Program-made: the position numbers and the translations under genes | The notes under the pieces: model-generated | Told to the model about the DNA's origin: nothing | Seen by the model: the letters and a program-made list of their open reading frames with translations, nothing else | Database searches by the model: none | In this document: piece after piece, positions 1-4,108 of the stretch | Layout of the letters: each line of letters starts with the position of its first letter | Position numbering within the stretch: the first letter of the stretch is position 1 | Assembly (NCBI GenBank): GCA_039795875.1 | Contig: JBDKKY010000026.1 | Coordinates: 1 to 6,999, forward strand | Length of the DNA stretch: 6,999 bases | From: CAIZLB01 sp039795875 | GTDB taxonomy: Bacteria > Patescibacteriota > Minisyncoccia > Phycocordibacterales > CAIZLB01 | Direction: 5' to 3'

Positions 1-615
1 TTTTCTCGTATGAATATCAAGATATATAACTCCTTCGGTAAAACTATTTAAAAAATCTGCCTCGTGGGAGATAACAATAACCGTCTTTGGATATTCTCGT
101 AGAAAGGTTGTCAGATATTCGATACCAGCTTTGTCGAGGTTGTTAGTTGGCTCATCCAACAGTAATAGATCTGGATCTTGAATCAAGGCACTGGCCAAAA
201 GTAGTCGGGCCTGTTGACCTCCAGAGAAATCTTTAATCTTTTTTTCAAGCGGTGCCTTTAAATGGACAATCTCTACCGCTGATTCGATGCGAGGATCAAT
301 ATCATATATTTTTTCTTTAAAACATTTTTGGAAAAATTCTCGAACCGTCAGTTCTAACTCATCTCGTGGGATGACTTGTCGTGAGACGGCAATAGATAGG
401 CCTTTATTGATATGAAGCTCTCCTTCGTCTGGCTCTATTTCTCCTGTAATAAGCTTAAAAATAGTACTCTTTCCTGCTCCATTTTGCCCCATCAAGGTAA
501 TCTTGGCACCTTTACGAATAGAAAAAGACACCTCTTCAAGGATAGGACGGTTTTTGACATGCGAGTATGAGACCTCATCAAACTTTAAAATAGATTCTCC
601 CCAGTTATTTGACAT
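1..615 (-). CDS. ABC-F family ATPase, N-terminal part (cut by window edge)
   Basis: ABC-F proteins are soluble twin-ATPase factors that bind the ribosome and act in translation or antibiotic protection; they have no membrane domain. The 205 visible residues, read from ATG at 615, hold one complete-looking ABC cassette: Walker A GQNGAGKST (43-51), a Q-loop candidate at Q80, signature FSGGQQ (130-135), Walker B LLLLDEP (150-156) with the ABC-F-typical TNNLD (157-161), and switch His in SHE (183-185). Family members are usually 500-650 residues with two cassettes, so the linker and second cassette should lie left of the window. No Shine-Dalgarno precedes the ATG; TATAAT lies only 3 nt upstream. 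The gene diverges from the tRNA gene. The family call is firm, but the subtype cannot be told from this half. Confidence 0.93.
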   Translation of the reverse strand, partial: MSNNWGESILKFDEVSYSHVKNRPILEEVSFSIRKGAKITLMGQNGAGKSTIFKLITGEIEPDEGELHINKGLSIAVSRQVIPRDELELTVREFFQKCFKEKIYDIDPRIESAVEIVHLKAPLEKKIKDFSGGQQARLLLASALIQDPDLLLLDEPTNNLDKAGIEYLTTFLREYPKTVIVISHEADFLNSFTEGVIYLDIHTRK

Positions 616-618
616 AAG

Positions 619-624
619 ATTATA
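619..624 (-). promoter_or_regulatory. -10 box candidate of the ABC-F gene
   Basis: A perfect TATAAT reads on the minus strand 3 nt before the ATG at 615. At that spacing transcription would start at or just inside the start codon, so either the mRNA is leaderless or the true -10 is the overlapping TACACT (629-624), 8 nt before the ATG. No convincing -35 box was found. Confidence 0.4.
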
Positions 625-684
625 GTGTACATTTAGTTTTAGTGTTTGTCTATGTATTGGGGAGATATACGCTTAAAAATAGGG

Positions 685-713
685 TTGTATTTTATGAAGT
701 GAACTGCTAATAT
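685..713 (+). promoter_or_regulatory. Promoter candidate for the split tRNA gene
   Basis: TTGTAT (685-690), a 17-nt spacer and TAATAT (708-713) form a sigma70-like promoter pointing at the tRNA gene. The predicted start near 720 gives a 5' leader of about 44 nt before the acceptor stem at 764, normal for a tRNA precursor. This is a sequence match only. A TTGACA at 747-752 has no -10 partner at a useful distance. Confidence 0.5.
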
Positions 714-820
714 AGCTTTATCTTTATACGGAAACGCATAGAGAGATTGACAATTTAATATATTCCTCTGTAGCTCAGCGGTAGAGCAGTTGCCTGTGTA
801 CATAGACACCATCTTTGGTT

Positions 821-826
821 TATCAT
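821..826 (+). promoter_or_regulatory. -10 box candidate for the intronic HNH gene
   Basis: TATCAT ends 5 nt before the ATG at 832. It is the same hexamer found 6 nt before the methyltransferase start at 4816, so the endonuclease may have its own leaderless transcript instead of being translated from the tRNA precursor. There is no TGn extension and no clear -35. Confidence 0.3.
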
Positions 827-831
827 TAGAC

Positions 832-1158
832 ATGCCAAAGAAACGTCTTTACACCAACAGAGCTGCCTATATGGTTCAAGCAGTCAGTAAACGTAGGGTT
901 AAACTACGCCAAATGGCTCGAGACTATAAAGGCGGCAAATGTGAAATTTGTGGATACGATAAGTGTAGTAGAGCGTTATCTTTTCACCATCTTGATCCAA
1001 AAGAAAAAGAATTCGGTGTATCTGATAAAGGTTTGACCAGATCATGGTTAAAAATTCAAAACGAGATAGATAAATGCATCTTGATTTGCGCCAACTGTCA
1101 CATGGAAGTCCACGAAGGTGTTACGCAGCTTCCGGTGCGAAAGCCCGGTCGAAAATAA
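832..1158 (+). CDS. HNH homing endonuclease encoded in the group I intron
   Basis: A 108-residue protein of the short HNH type common in phage and bacterial group I introns. It should cut the intronless tRNA allele and so spread the intron. It has a basic N-terminus (1-36), a zinc pair CEIC (37-40), the His pair in LSFHHLDP (49-56), and a second zinc pair in CANCH (86-90) with Asn88, followed by H94. This is the complete ββα-metal core. ATG 832 is chosen; the frame stays open upstream through the intron start to a TTG at 790 inside the tRNA exon, which cannot be a sensible start. There is no Shine-Dalgarno. The stop TAA (1156-1158) is also the first half of the 5' P3 strand, so the C-terminal codons double as ribozyme structure. 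Confidence 0.9.
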   Translation: MPKKRLYTNRAAYMVQAVSKRRVKLRQMARDYKGGKCEICGYDKCSRALSFHHLDPKEKEFGVSDKGLTRSWLKIQNEIDKCILICANCHMEVHEGVTQLPVRKPGRK

Positions 1159-1396
1159 GGTGAATTGCTGGAACCCCCTCTCTGGAAAGATAAGGGGCAA
1201 TCAGCAGCCAAGCATTGTAGAAATACATTGAAGGTTCAGAGACTATCCTTTTCAGGAGTAGTTCTGTTAATTCAGAACGAAGCGCCTTACGCCTAAGTGA
1301 TGAAAGTTATATGGCGATGATATAGTCCACACCGTTAGTAATAATGGACAACGTGTAAGCAATTGGTCGTAGGTTCGATCCCTACCGGAGGAGCAA

Positions 1397-1446
1397 AATT
1401 GACTAAATATGAAAACAGTGTTACTTTAACCGAGTAGCACTTTTTC
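1397..1446 (+). repeat. Repeat A copy 1, containing the tRNA terminator
   Basis: This 50-bp element begins 3 nt after the tRNA and matches 3651-3700 at 47 of 50 positions. Its core is a hairpin, AGTGTTACT (1417-1425)/AGTAGCACT (1433-1441), with one G-T pair and loop TTAACCG, followed by TTTTT. It therefore works as an intrinsic terminator on the plus strand, and the A-run on its left could serve the minus strand too. It opens with TTGACT, and TACTTT lies 17 nt further on; this may be a chance promoter-like pair for the next ORF. Confidence 0.8.
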
Positions 1447-1467
1447 AATTTTCAACCCCACACCTTT

Positions 1468-1974
1468 ATGAATCCCGAACTCATTCAATTACTTGAGGAA
1501 GCCTCTTGTAGGCTTGCTGAAACCGAGGAGCTTTTAACCAGAGCACAGAAAGACATTGACAGCATTACAGTCCCAACCGAACAAATCTCAACACTTGTGC
1601 GACGCCATCGAGCTGCCCAAGAACGATTTCAATCTCAAAGATCAGGCATTTTTATGAGCCTGGTCAACATTACACTTCTTTTTCCCGACACACATTTCAG
1701 CGGATTGGTGTCTGGTGGTGCCACCTCAGAATCAGTCTGCGTTGAACCTACGCCAGAACCAAGAATCAAAGTTTGGCGTCCAGTTCATGAAAAAGTAAGA
1801 TTCATGACTCCGACAGAGTTTGTTAGAGGCTATCCAATTTTTAATTTCTCCAGATCGCTCATCTACCAGATTCGTGATGCAGTTGCTGGTCTCAAAAAGG
1901 TTGGCGACACCGAGACATTGCAACAAGTGGCTGCATTGTATCGTGAGACTTTTGCTGAATTGGCCCCCTCCTAA
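1468..1974 (+). CDS. Hypothetical protein with N-terminal coiled coil
   Basis: I do not recognise this 168-residue protein. Residues 1-60 are strongly helical with heptad-like spacing (LIQLLEEASCRLAETEELL onward), so a coiled coil is likely. A Gly/Ser/Thr/Pro-rich linker follows around 80-98 (LVSGGATSES, then EPTPEP). The C-terminal half (100-168) is mixed charged and helical, with motif FMTPTEFVRGYPIF near 112-125. There are no cysteines in metal-binding spacing, no signal peptide and no clear membrane helix. The ATG is 22 nt after repeat A, with no Shine-Dalgarno and a C/A-rich leader. A strong terminator starts 6 nt after the stop, which supports a real transcription unit. Confidence 0.65.
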   Translation: MNPELIQLLEEASCRLAETEELLTRAQKDIDSITVPTEQISTLVRRHRAAQERFQSQRSGIFMSLVNITLLFPDTHFSGLVSGGATSESVCVEPTPEPRIKVWRPVHEKVRFMTPTEFVRGYPIFNFSRSLIYQIRDAVAGLKKVGDTETLQQVAALYRETFAELAPS

Positions 1975-1979
1975 CTCCG

Positions 1980-2021
1980 AGCCTTCATTGCATGTTCAAT
2001 CCGTGCACATGGGGCTTTTTT
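1980..2021 (+). terminator. Intrinsic terminator of the 1468-1974 gene
   Basis: Lower stem AGCC (1980-1983)/GGCT (2013-2016), a middle part CATT/A-ATG with one bulge, and upper stem GCATG (1990-1994)/CGTGC (2002-2006), followed by a T-run (2016-2021). It lies 6 nt after the stop codon. Confidence 0.7.
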
Positions 2022-2041
2022 GTTTTTCAACAATACTCTGT

Positions 2042-2066
2042 CGAACATCCTCCCACACGCGGAGCA
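2042..2066 (+). repeat. Short form of the CGAACATCCTC / CACACGCGGAGCA repeat
   Basis: CGAACATCCTC (2042-2052) runs directly into CCCACACGCGGAGCA (2052-2066). The same two blocks stand 41 nt apart at 2605-2671, where a 28-bp unit end and a palindrome separate them. This copy therefore looks like an internal-deletion form of the longer element. It sits between two terminators, outside any gene. Confidence 0.65.
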
Positions 2067-2069
2067 TGT

Positions 2070-2100
2070 GAAAATACCCTTATTTTGTAAGGGTATTTTC
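2070..2100. terminator. Bidirectional terminator between convergent genes
   Basis: A perfect 13-bp stem, GAAAATACCCTTA (2070-2082)/TAAGGGTATTTTC (2088-2100), with loop TTTTG. The ends are A-rich on the left and T-rich on the right, so the RNA from either strand ends in U-rich sequence. It lies between the plus-strand ORF ending at 1974 and the minus-strand Nudix gene ending at 2130. Confidence 0.8.
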
Positions 2101-2129
2101 ATTATATATCTGTAGAAGTTCGAACCTAA

Positions 2130-2576
2130 TTAACTTTTATAAAACTCTCCTGCTGCGTAATTATCCAAAATCTTTTTACTTGGAAAAAATAATGGCGACG
2201 GTAAATCATTTAACTCAAACCATTTCCACTGTGTTATCTCATCTGGTTCCATAACTTTAGGTTCGTCTACATTATCATTCTTCAACAATAATCCAACTGT
2301 AACAAAATGTGCATTTGCCCCAATATCATTTGTCAGACTTATAACTTTTAAATCATTAATAGAAATATCCAAACCTGTCTCTTCAGATACTTCCCGTTTC
2401 GCTCCTTCTTCAAAACTTTCTCCATAATGAAGTTTTCCTCCAGGCATTGTCCAAGTTCCCTCACCTTGCAATTCACTGTCAGCCTTAGCAGGGTCAACAT
2501 GACGTTGTCCAAGAAGGACTTTGTTGTTATTTAAAATCATCACACCGAACCCTGTACCAATTTTTTTAGGCTCCAT
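2130..2576 (-). CDS. Nudix hydrolase, NUDT15/MutT-like
   Basis: Nudix enzymes hydrolyse a nucleoside diphosphate linked to another moiety; MutT/NUDT15-like members remove damaged or non-canonical NTPs from the pool. The 148-residue protein has the full Nudix box at 47-69: GKLHYGE, then REVSEETGL, matching Gx5Ex7REUxEExGU with the metal-binding Glu residues present. Upstream, GFGVMILNNNKVLLGQR and TWTMPGG are typical first strands. The later MEPDEITQWKWFELNDLP matches the pattern seen in NUDT15-like proteins. Length is normal for a single-domain Nudix protein. No Shine-Dalgarno precedes the ATG; an extended -10 lies 8 nt upstream. It stands alone, with a bidirectional terminator downstream. 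The exact substrate is not predictable. Confidence 0.92.
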   Translation of the reverse strand: MEPKKIGTGFGVMILNNNKVLLGQRHVDPAKADSELQGEGTWTMPGGKLHYGESFEEGAKREVSEETGLDISINDLKVISLTNDIGANAHFVTVGLLLKNDNVDEPKVMEPDEITQWKWFELNDLPSPLFFPSKKILDNYAAGEFYKS

Positions 2577-2584
2577 ATGGGTTT

Positions 2585-2593
2585 ATTGTAACA
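2585..2593 (-). promoter_or_regulatory. Extended -10 promoter of the Nudix gene
   Basis: On the minus strand TGT (2593-2591) precedes TACAAT (2590-2585), an extended -10. It ends 8 nt before the ATG at 2576, so the transcript would have a leader of only one or two bases. Confidence 0.55.
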
Positions 2594-2604
2594 TAATTGA
2601 TTTC

Positions 2605-2671
2605 CGAACATCCTCACCACAGGAGTACTTCTATTTTTGCAAGCAAAAATAGGTCGCCCACACGCGGAGCA
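2605..2671 (+). repeat. Composite intergenic repeat with central palindrome
   Basis: Three parts. The left block (2605-2632) begins CGAACATCCTCACCAC and matches 3128-3155 at 27 of 28 positions. A perfect palindrome follows, CTATTTTTGC (2631-2640) and GCAAAAATAG (2643-2652), with 2 nt in the centre. The right block CCCACACGCGGAGCA (2657-2671) also occurs at 2052-2066. The element is non-coding, lying between the Nudix promoter and the next promoter. Its right end runs into AAATTTGACTTTATATG, which resembles the sequence just downstream of the tRNA. Confidence 0.7.
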
Positions 2672-2674
2672 AAT

Positions 2675-2710
2675 TTGACTTTATATGCAAATAATGGTAT
2701 TTATATACCA
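2675..2710 (+). promoter_or_regulatory. Promoter candidate with overlapping palindrome, upstream of the small membrane protein
   Basis: TTGACT (2675-2680), a 17-nt gap and TATTTA (2698-2703), the latter preceded by TGG (2695-2697) as in an extended -10. The -10 lies inside a palindrome, TGGTAT-TTAT-ATACCA (2695-2710), which could be an operator or simply an AT-rich hairpin. It would give a leader of about 100 nt for the gene at 2812. Confidence 0.4.
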
Positions 2711-2722
2711 GCTCTTTCACAT

Positions 2723-2774
2723 GTTTGGTTGTATCTTTGAGGACATTTATGTGTTTTGAAAGATACAACCAAAC
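2723..2774 (+). repeat. 16-bp perfect inverted repeat in the leader of the small membrane gene
   Basis: GTTTGGTTGTATCTTT (2723-2738) pairs without mismatch with AAAGATACAACCAAAC (2759-2774). The 20-nt loop itself holds ACAT-TT-ATGT. No T-run follows, so this is not a simple terminator; CTCTGGAGGTATC follows, with GGAGG at 2780-2784. It could be a leader RNA structure, a small RNA, or a protein-binding site. The sequence does not decide between these. Confidence 0.6.
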
Positions 2775-2811
2775 CCTCTGGAGGTATCACAAACCCCAAC
2801 TCCACAAACTG

Positions 2812-3045
2812 ATGCGCGCTCTAATATTCTTGATAATCACCCCTTTTCTATGGAAGAGGATCAGCTGGCGGACCCGGATTGGATACGTAATGATCCTCCT
2901 GGCAATCTGTCTCATGTTCTCCGTGTTCGGAGGACCTCAATTTCAGATCCTGGGCCAGGGCCAAGCGCTATATGCTCTCGGTCTTCTGGCCTTGGGCTGC
3001 TACACCTTGCCCCTGAAGGAGTCGAGGCATCCTCTCTGGGAATAA
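2812..3045 (+). CDS. Small membrane protein, GC-richer than its surroundings
   Basis: I do not recognise the family. From ATG 2812 the 77-residue product has three hydrophobic stretches: about 3-13 (ALIFLIITPFL), 23-41 (IGYVMILLAICLMFSVFGG) and 53-69 (ALYALGLLALGCYTLPL), with a basic loop KRISWRTR between the first two. This fits a small inner-membrane protein. An in-frame ATG at 2749 would add 21 residues but lies inside the 16-bp inverted repeat. GGAGG (2780-2784) is 27 nt from ATG 2812, too far for normal use. The coding stretch is about 53% GC with C/G-ending codons, clearly richer than neighbours, suggesting recent acquisition. A good terminator starts 31 nt after the stop. An overlapping frame (2850-3119) runs past that terminator and is less likely. 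Confidence 0.55.
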   Translation: MRALIFLIITPFLWKRISWRTRIGYVMILLAICLMFSVFGGPQFQILGQGQALYALGLLALGCYTLPLKESRHPLWE

Positions 3046-3075
3046 CCCCCCTATCATCTCAACCTGCCTCACCGG

Positions 3076-3107
3076 CGTACGACCAGCAATGGTATCGTAC
3101 GTTTTTT
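3076..3107 (+). terminator. Intrinsic terminator of the small membrane gene
   Basis: Stem CGTACGA (3076-3082)/TCGTACG (3095-3101), continued by CCA/TGG with a 2-nt bulge and loop GCAA, then six T (3102-3107). Confidence 0.8.
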
Positions 3108-3127
3108 ATTTTTCCATAATCACTACT

Positions 3128-3155
3128 CGAACATCCTCACCACAAGAGTACTTCT
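3128..3155 (+). repeat. Second copy of the 28-bp left block
   Basis: Begins CGAACATCCTCACCAC and ends GAGTACTTCT. It differs from 2605-2632 by one base (A for G at 3144). The palindrome and right block are absent; the similarity stops abruptly after TTCT, just before the DUF1428 promoter region. Confidence 0.7.
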
Positions 3156-3159
3156 TGTT

Positions 3160-3187
3160 TTGGCTTACTTCGCTGTATGTTAAAATT
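3160..3187 (+). promoter_or_regulatory. Promoter candidate for the DUF1428 gene
   Basis: TTGGCT (3160-3165), a 16-nt spacer and TAAAAT (3182-3187), leaving a leader of about 35 nt before the ATG at 3229. The leader is A/T-rich with no Shine-Dalgarno. Confidence 0.4.
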
Positions 3188-3228
3188 AGTAGGCGCTTAA
3201 TTATTCGTTTCTTAATAAAAAAAATAAT

Positions 3229-3609
3229 ATGAAAACAAATAGTAAAAAATATGTTGATGGGTTTGTGATACCGATAAAAAAGAAGGATGTAGCAGCCTAC
3301 AGAAAGATGGCAGAATGGGGAGCTCGAATGTGGAAAAAGAATGGCGCCTTGGAGTATTTTGAGTGCATAGGAGATGATCTTGAAATTAAAAAAGGTATGC
3401 CACAAAAAGGTTTTATTAAACTTGCAGGGCTTAAGGCTGACGAGACTGTTGTGTTCTCCTGGATTGTATATAAATCCCGCGCCCATAGAGACCAAGTGAA
3501 TAAAAAAGTAATGAATGACCCCAGTATGAAAAATTTTGATCCCTCTACCATGCCAGTTGATATGAAGCGTTTTGCGTGTGGTGGATTTAAGCCGATAGTT
3601 GAAGCCTAA
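3229..3609 (+). CDS. DUF1428 (YbaA-like) protein
   Basis: A 126-residue protein clearly of the DUF1428 family, whose E. coli member is YbaA (about 117 residues). The family has a ferredoxin-like, dimeric alpha/beta-barrel type fold and no established function. Diagnostic stretches are YVDGFVIPIKKKDVAAYRKM (9-28), the central NGALEYFECIGDD (43-55), ETVVFSWIVYKSRAHRD (about 72-88), MNDPSMKNF (97-105), and the C-terminal MPVDMKRFACGGFKPIVEA. These align with YbaA from end to end, and the length is normal apart from a few extra N-terminal residues. It is a single soluble protein with no signal peptide. The A-rich upstream region lacks a Shine-Dalgarno. Repeat A copy 2 ends the transcription unit. 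Confidence 0.93.
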   Translation: MKTNSKKYVDGFVIPIKKKDVAAYRKMAEWGARMWKKNGALEYFECIGDDLEIKKGMPQKGFIKLAGLKADETVVFSWIVYKSRAHRDQVNKKVMNDPSMKNFDPSTMPVDMKRFACGGFKPIVEA

Positions 3610-3650
3610 TCTATTAAAGCAGTTTGAATACCACCCCTCGTCCGAAGCAT

Positions 3651-3700
3651 AATTGACTAAATACGAAAAAGGTGTTACTTTAACCGAGTAGCACTTTTTC
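3651..3700 (+). repeat. Repeat A copy 2, containing the DUF1428 terminator
   Basis: Matches 1397-1446 at 47 of 50 positions. Hairpin GTGTTACT (3672-3679)/AGTAGCAC (3687-3694) is flanked by AAAAA on the left and TTTTT on the right, so it can terminate transcription in both directions. The preceding bases GAAGCA resemble the GGAGCA that precedes the other copies. Confidence 0.8.
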
Positions 3701-3742
3701 GTTTTCACACAGAATACAAACCTCAAACCACAAAAAATAATT

Positions 3743-4027
3743 ATGCTTCGACAAAATAGACGGCATAGACACCGATGTTCAAATTGCGGATGTATATGGG
3801 AGCATGACGATTCCTGCTATGACAATACCGAGGCACACACATGCCCAACGCCAGGGTGTGGAGAGGAACAATATAGGAAATATAATGGAATGATGCCTCC
3901 TAGCTTTTCCCAAAGCTGTCTCTCACCTGGACAAAATGGAGGAGGGTTAGAACCGAAACCTTTAACCATCATTCAACCAAAGCAAGCAGAAGCAATCACA
4001 GATTGGCCAAATCAAGGCTGCTGGTGA
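3743..4027 (+). CDS. Small zinc-ribbon-like hypothetical protein
   Basis: I do not recognise a named family. The 94-residue product starts with a very basic stretch (RQNRRHRHR, 3-11). A putative zinc site follows: CSNC (12-15), C17, H21, C25, H32, then CPTPGC (34-39). This is a CxxC/CxxxxC treble such as is found in small ribbon domains that bind nucleic acid or protein. Residues 50-94 are Pro/Gly/Gln-rich and probably disordered. The ATG lies 42 nt after repeat A copy 2 and has no Shine-Dalgarno. The stop is TGA, unlike most genes here, and a second in-frame TGA follows soon after, so recoding is unlikely. A GC-rich terminator lies downstream. Confidence 0.6.
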   Translation: MLRQNRRHRHRCSNCGCIWEHDDSCYDNTEAHTCPTPGCGEEQYRKYNGMMPPSFSQSCLSPGQNGGGLEPKPLTIIQPKQAEAITDWPNQGCW

Positions 4028-4074
4028 ACATCACTAATCAGCACACCGTGACACCGCCCTCATCGGCACCGAAG

Positions 4075-4106
4075 GCCTCCCCTTGGCGACGAGGGGTGGC
4101 TTTTTT
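4075..4106 (+). terminator. Intrinsic terminator after the zinc-ribbon gene
   Basis: GCC-T-CCCCT (4075-4083) pairs with AGGGG-T-GGC (4092-4100) around one T-T mismatch, followed by TTTTTT (4101-4106). The T-run ends 3 nt before the stop of the convergent methyltransferase gene. Confidence 0.75.
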
Positions 4107-4108
4107 AT

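Larger units (their letters stand above)
798..1355 (+). ncRNA. Self-splicing group I intron in the anticodon loop (IA-like)
   Basis: The conserved core is readable. P3 is TAAGGTG (1156-1162)/CGCCTTA (1283-1289). P4 is TTGCTG (1165-1170)/CAGCAG (1202-1207). P5 is CCCC/GGGG (1175-1178/1194-1197). P7 is GACTAT (1241-1246)/ATAGTC (1322-1327), and P8 is CGCC/GGCG (1290-1293/1313-1316). The P, Q, R and S consensus elements are all present (for example GTTCAGAGACTA for R and GATATAGTCC for S). A 6-bp hairpin, GTTCTG/CAGAAC (1261-1278), lies between P7 and P3' in the P7.1 position, which points to subgroup IA. The 5' exon ends in U and the intron ends in G (1355), as required for group I. P1 is not certain: GCAG (1125-1128) sits just before a P2-like hairpin (1132-1148) and pairs with exon CTGT including the splice-site U-G. 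That would put most of the endonuclease ORF in the P1 loop. Confidence 0.92.
764..1393 (+). tRNA. trnN-GUU: tRNA-Asn(GUU), interrupted by a group I intron
   Basis: Two exons, 764-797 and 1356-1393, give a 72-nt cloverleaf. The acceptor TCCTCTG (764-770) pairs with CGGAGGA (1386-1392) and the discriminator is G1393. The D stem is GCTC/GAGC (773-776/784-787) with GG in the loop. The anticodon stem is GTTGC (789-793)/GCAAT (1359-1363), the variable loop is 5 nt, and the T arm is GTAGG-TTCGATC-CCTAC. Joining CTGT to TAA gives loop CTGTTAA with anticodon GTT. The acceptor and discriminator G match bacterial tRNA-Asn (E. coli has the same TCCTCTG and G73). Splicing two bases earlier at both ends would give anticodon TGT (Thr), but bacterial tRNA-Thr has a different acceptor. 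CCA is not encoded. A terminator follows. Confidence 0.88.

Noticed and set aside
747..752. TTGACA as -35 of the tRNA promoter
   Set aside because: A -10 at 16-18 nt would fall inside the tRNA acceptor/D arm (GTAGCT), which has no match; TTGTAT/TAATAT at 685-713 fits better.
790..831. Upstream TTG start extending the HNH protein by 14 residues
   Set aside because: The start would lie within the tRNA anticodon stem and the extension would cover the splice site; ATG 832 has a -10-like box and a typical HNH N-terminus.
794..1358. Reading the tRNA as Thr(TGT), with exon ends CT and TGTAA
   Set aside because: It also satisfies the U/G splice rule, but the acceptor TCCTCTG and discriminator G are those of tRNA-Asn; bacterial tRNA-Thr has a different acceptor stem and usually A at 73.
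2850..3119. Overlapping plus-strand frame of 89 residues
   Set aside because: It runs through the terminator at 3076-3107 and its Ser/Pro-rich product has no domain look; the frame of 2812-3045 gives regular membrane helices.
2042..3155. CRISPR array
   Set aside because: Only three uneven copies with no regular spacer length, and no cas genes.
1397..3700. Repeats as integron attC sites
   Set aside because: They lack the GTTRRRY/RYYYAAC core ends, genes between them face both ways, and no integrase is visible; the hairpin plus T-run fits a terminator better.
3106..3726. Long minus-strand reading frame of 206 residues
   Set aside because: It lies antisense over the well-recognised DUF1428 gene, has low-complexity Phe/Ile/Lys-rich composition and no family resemblance.
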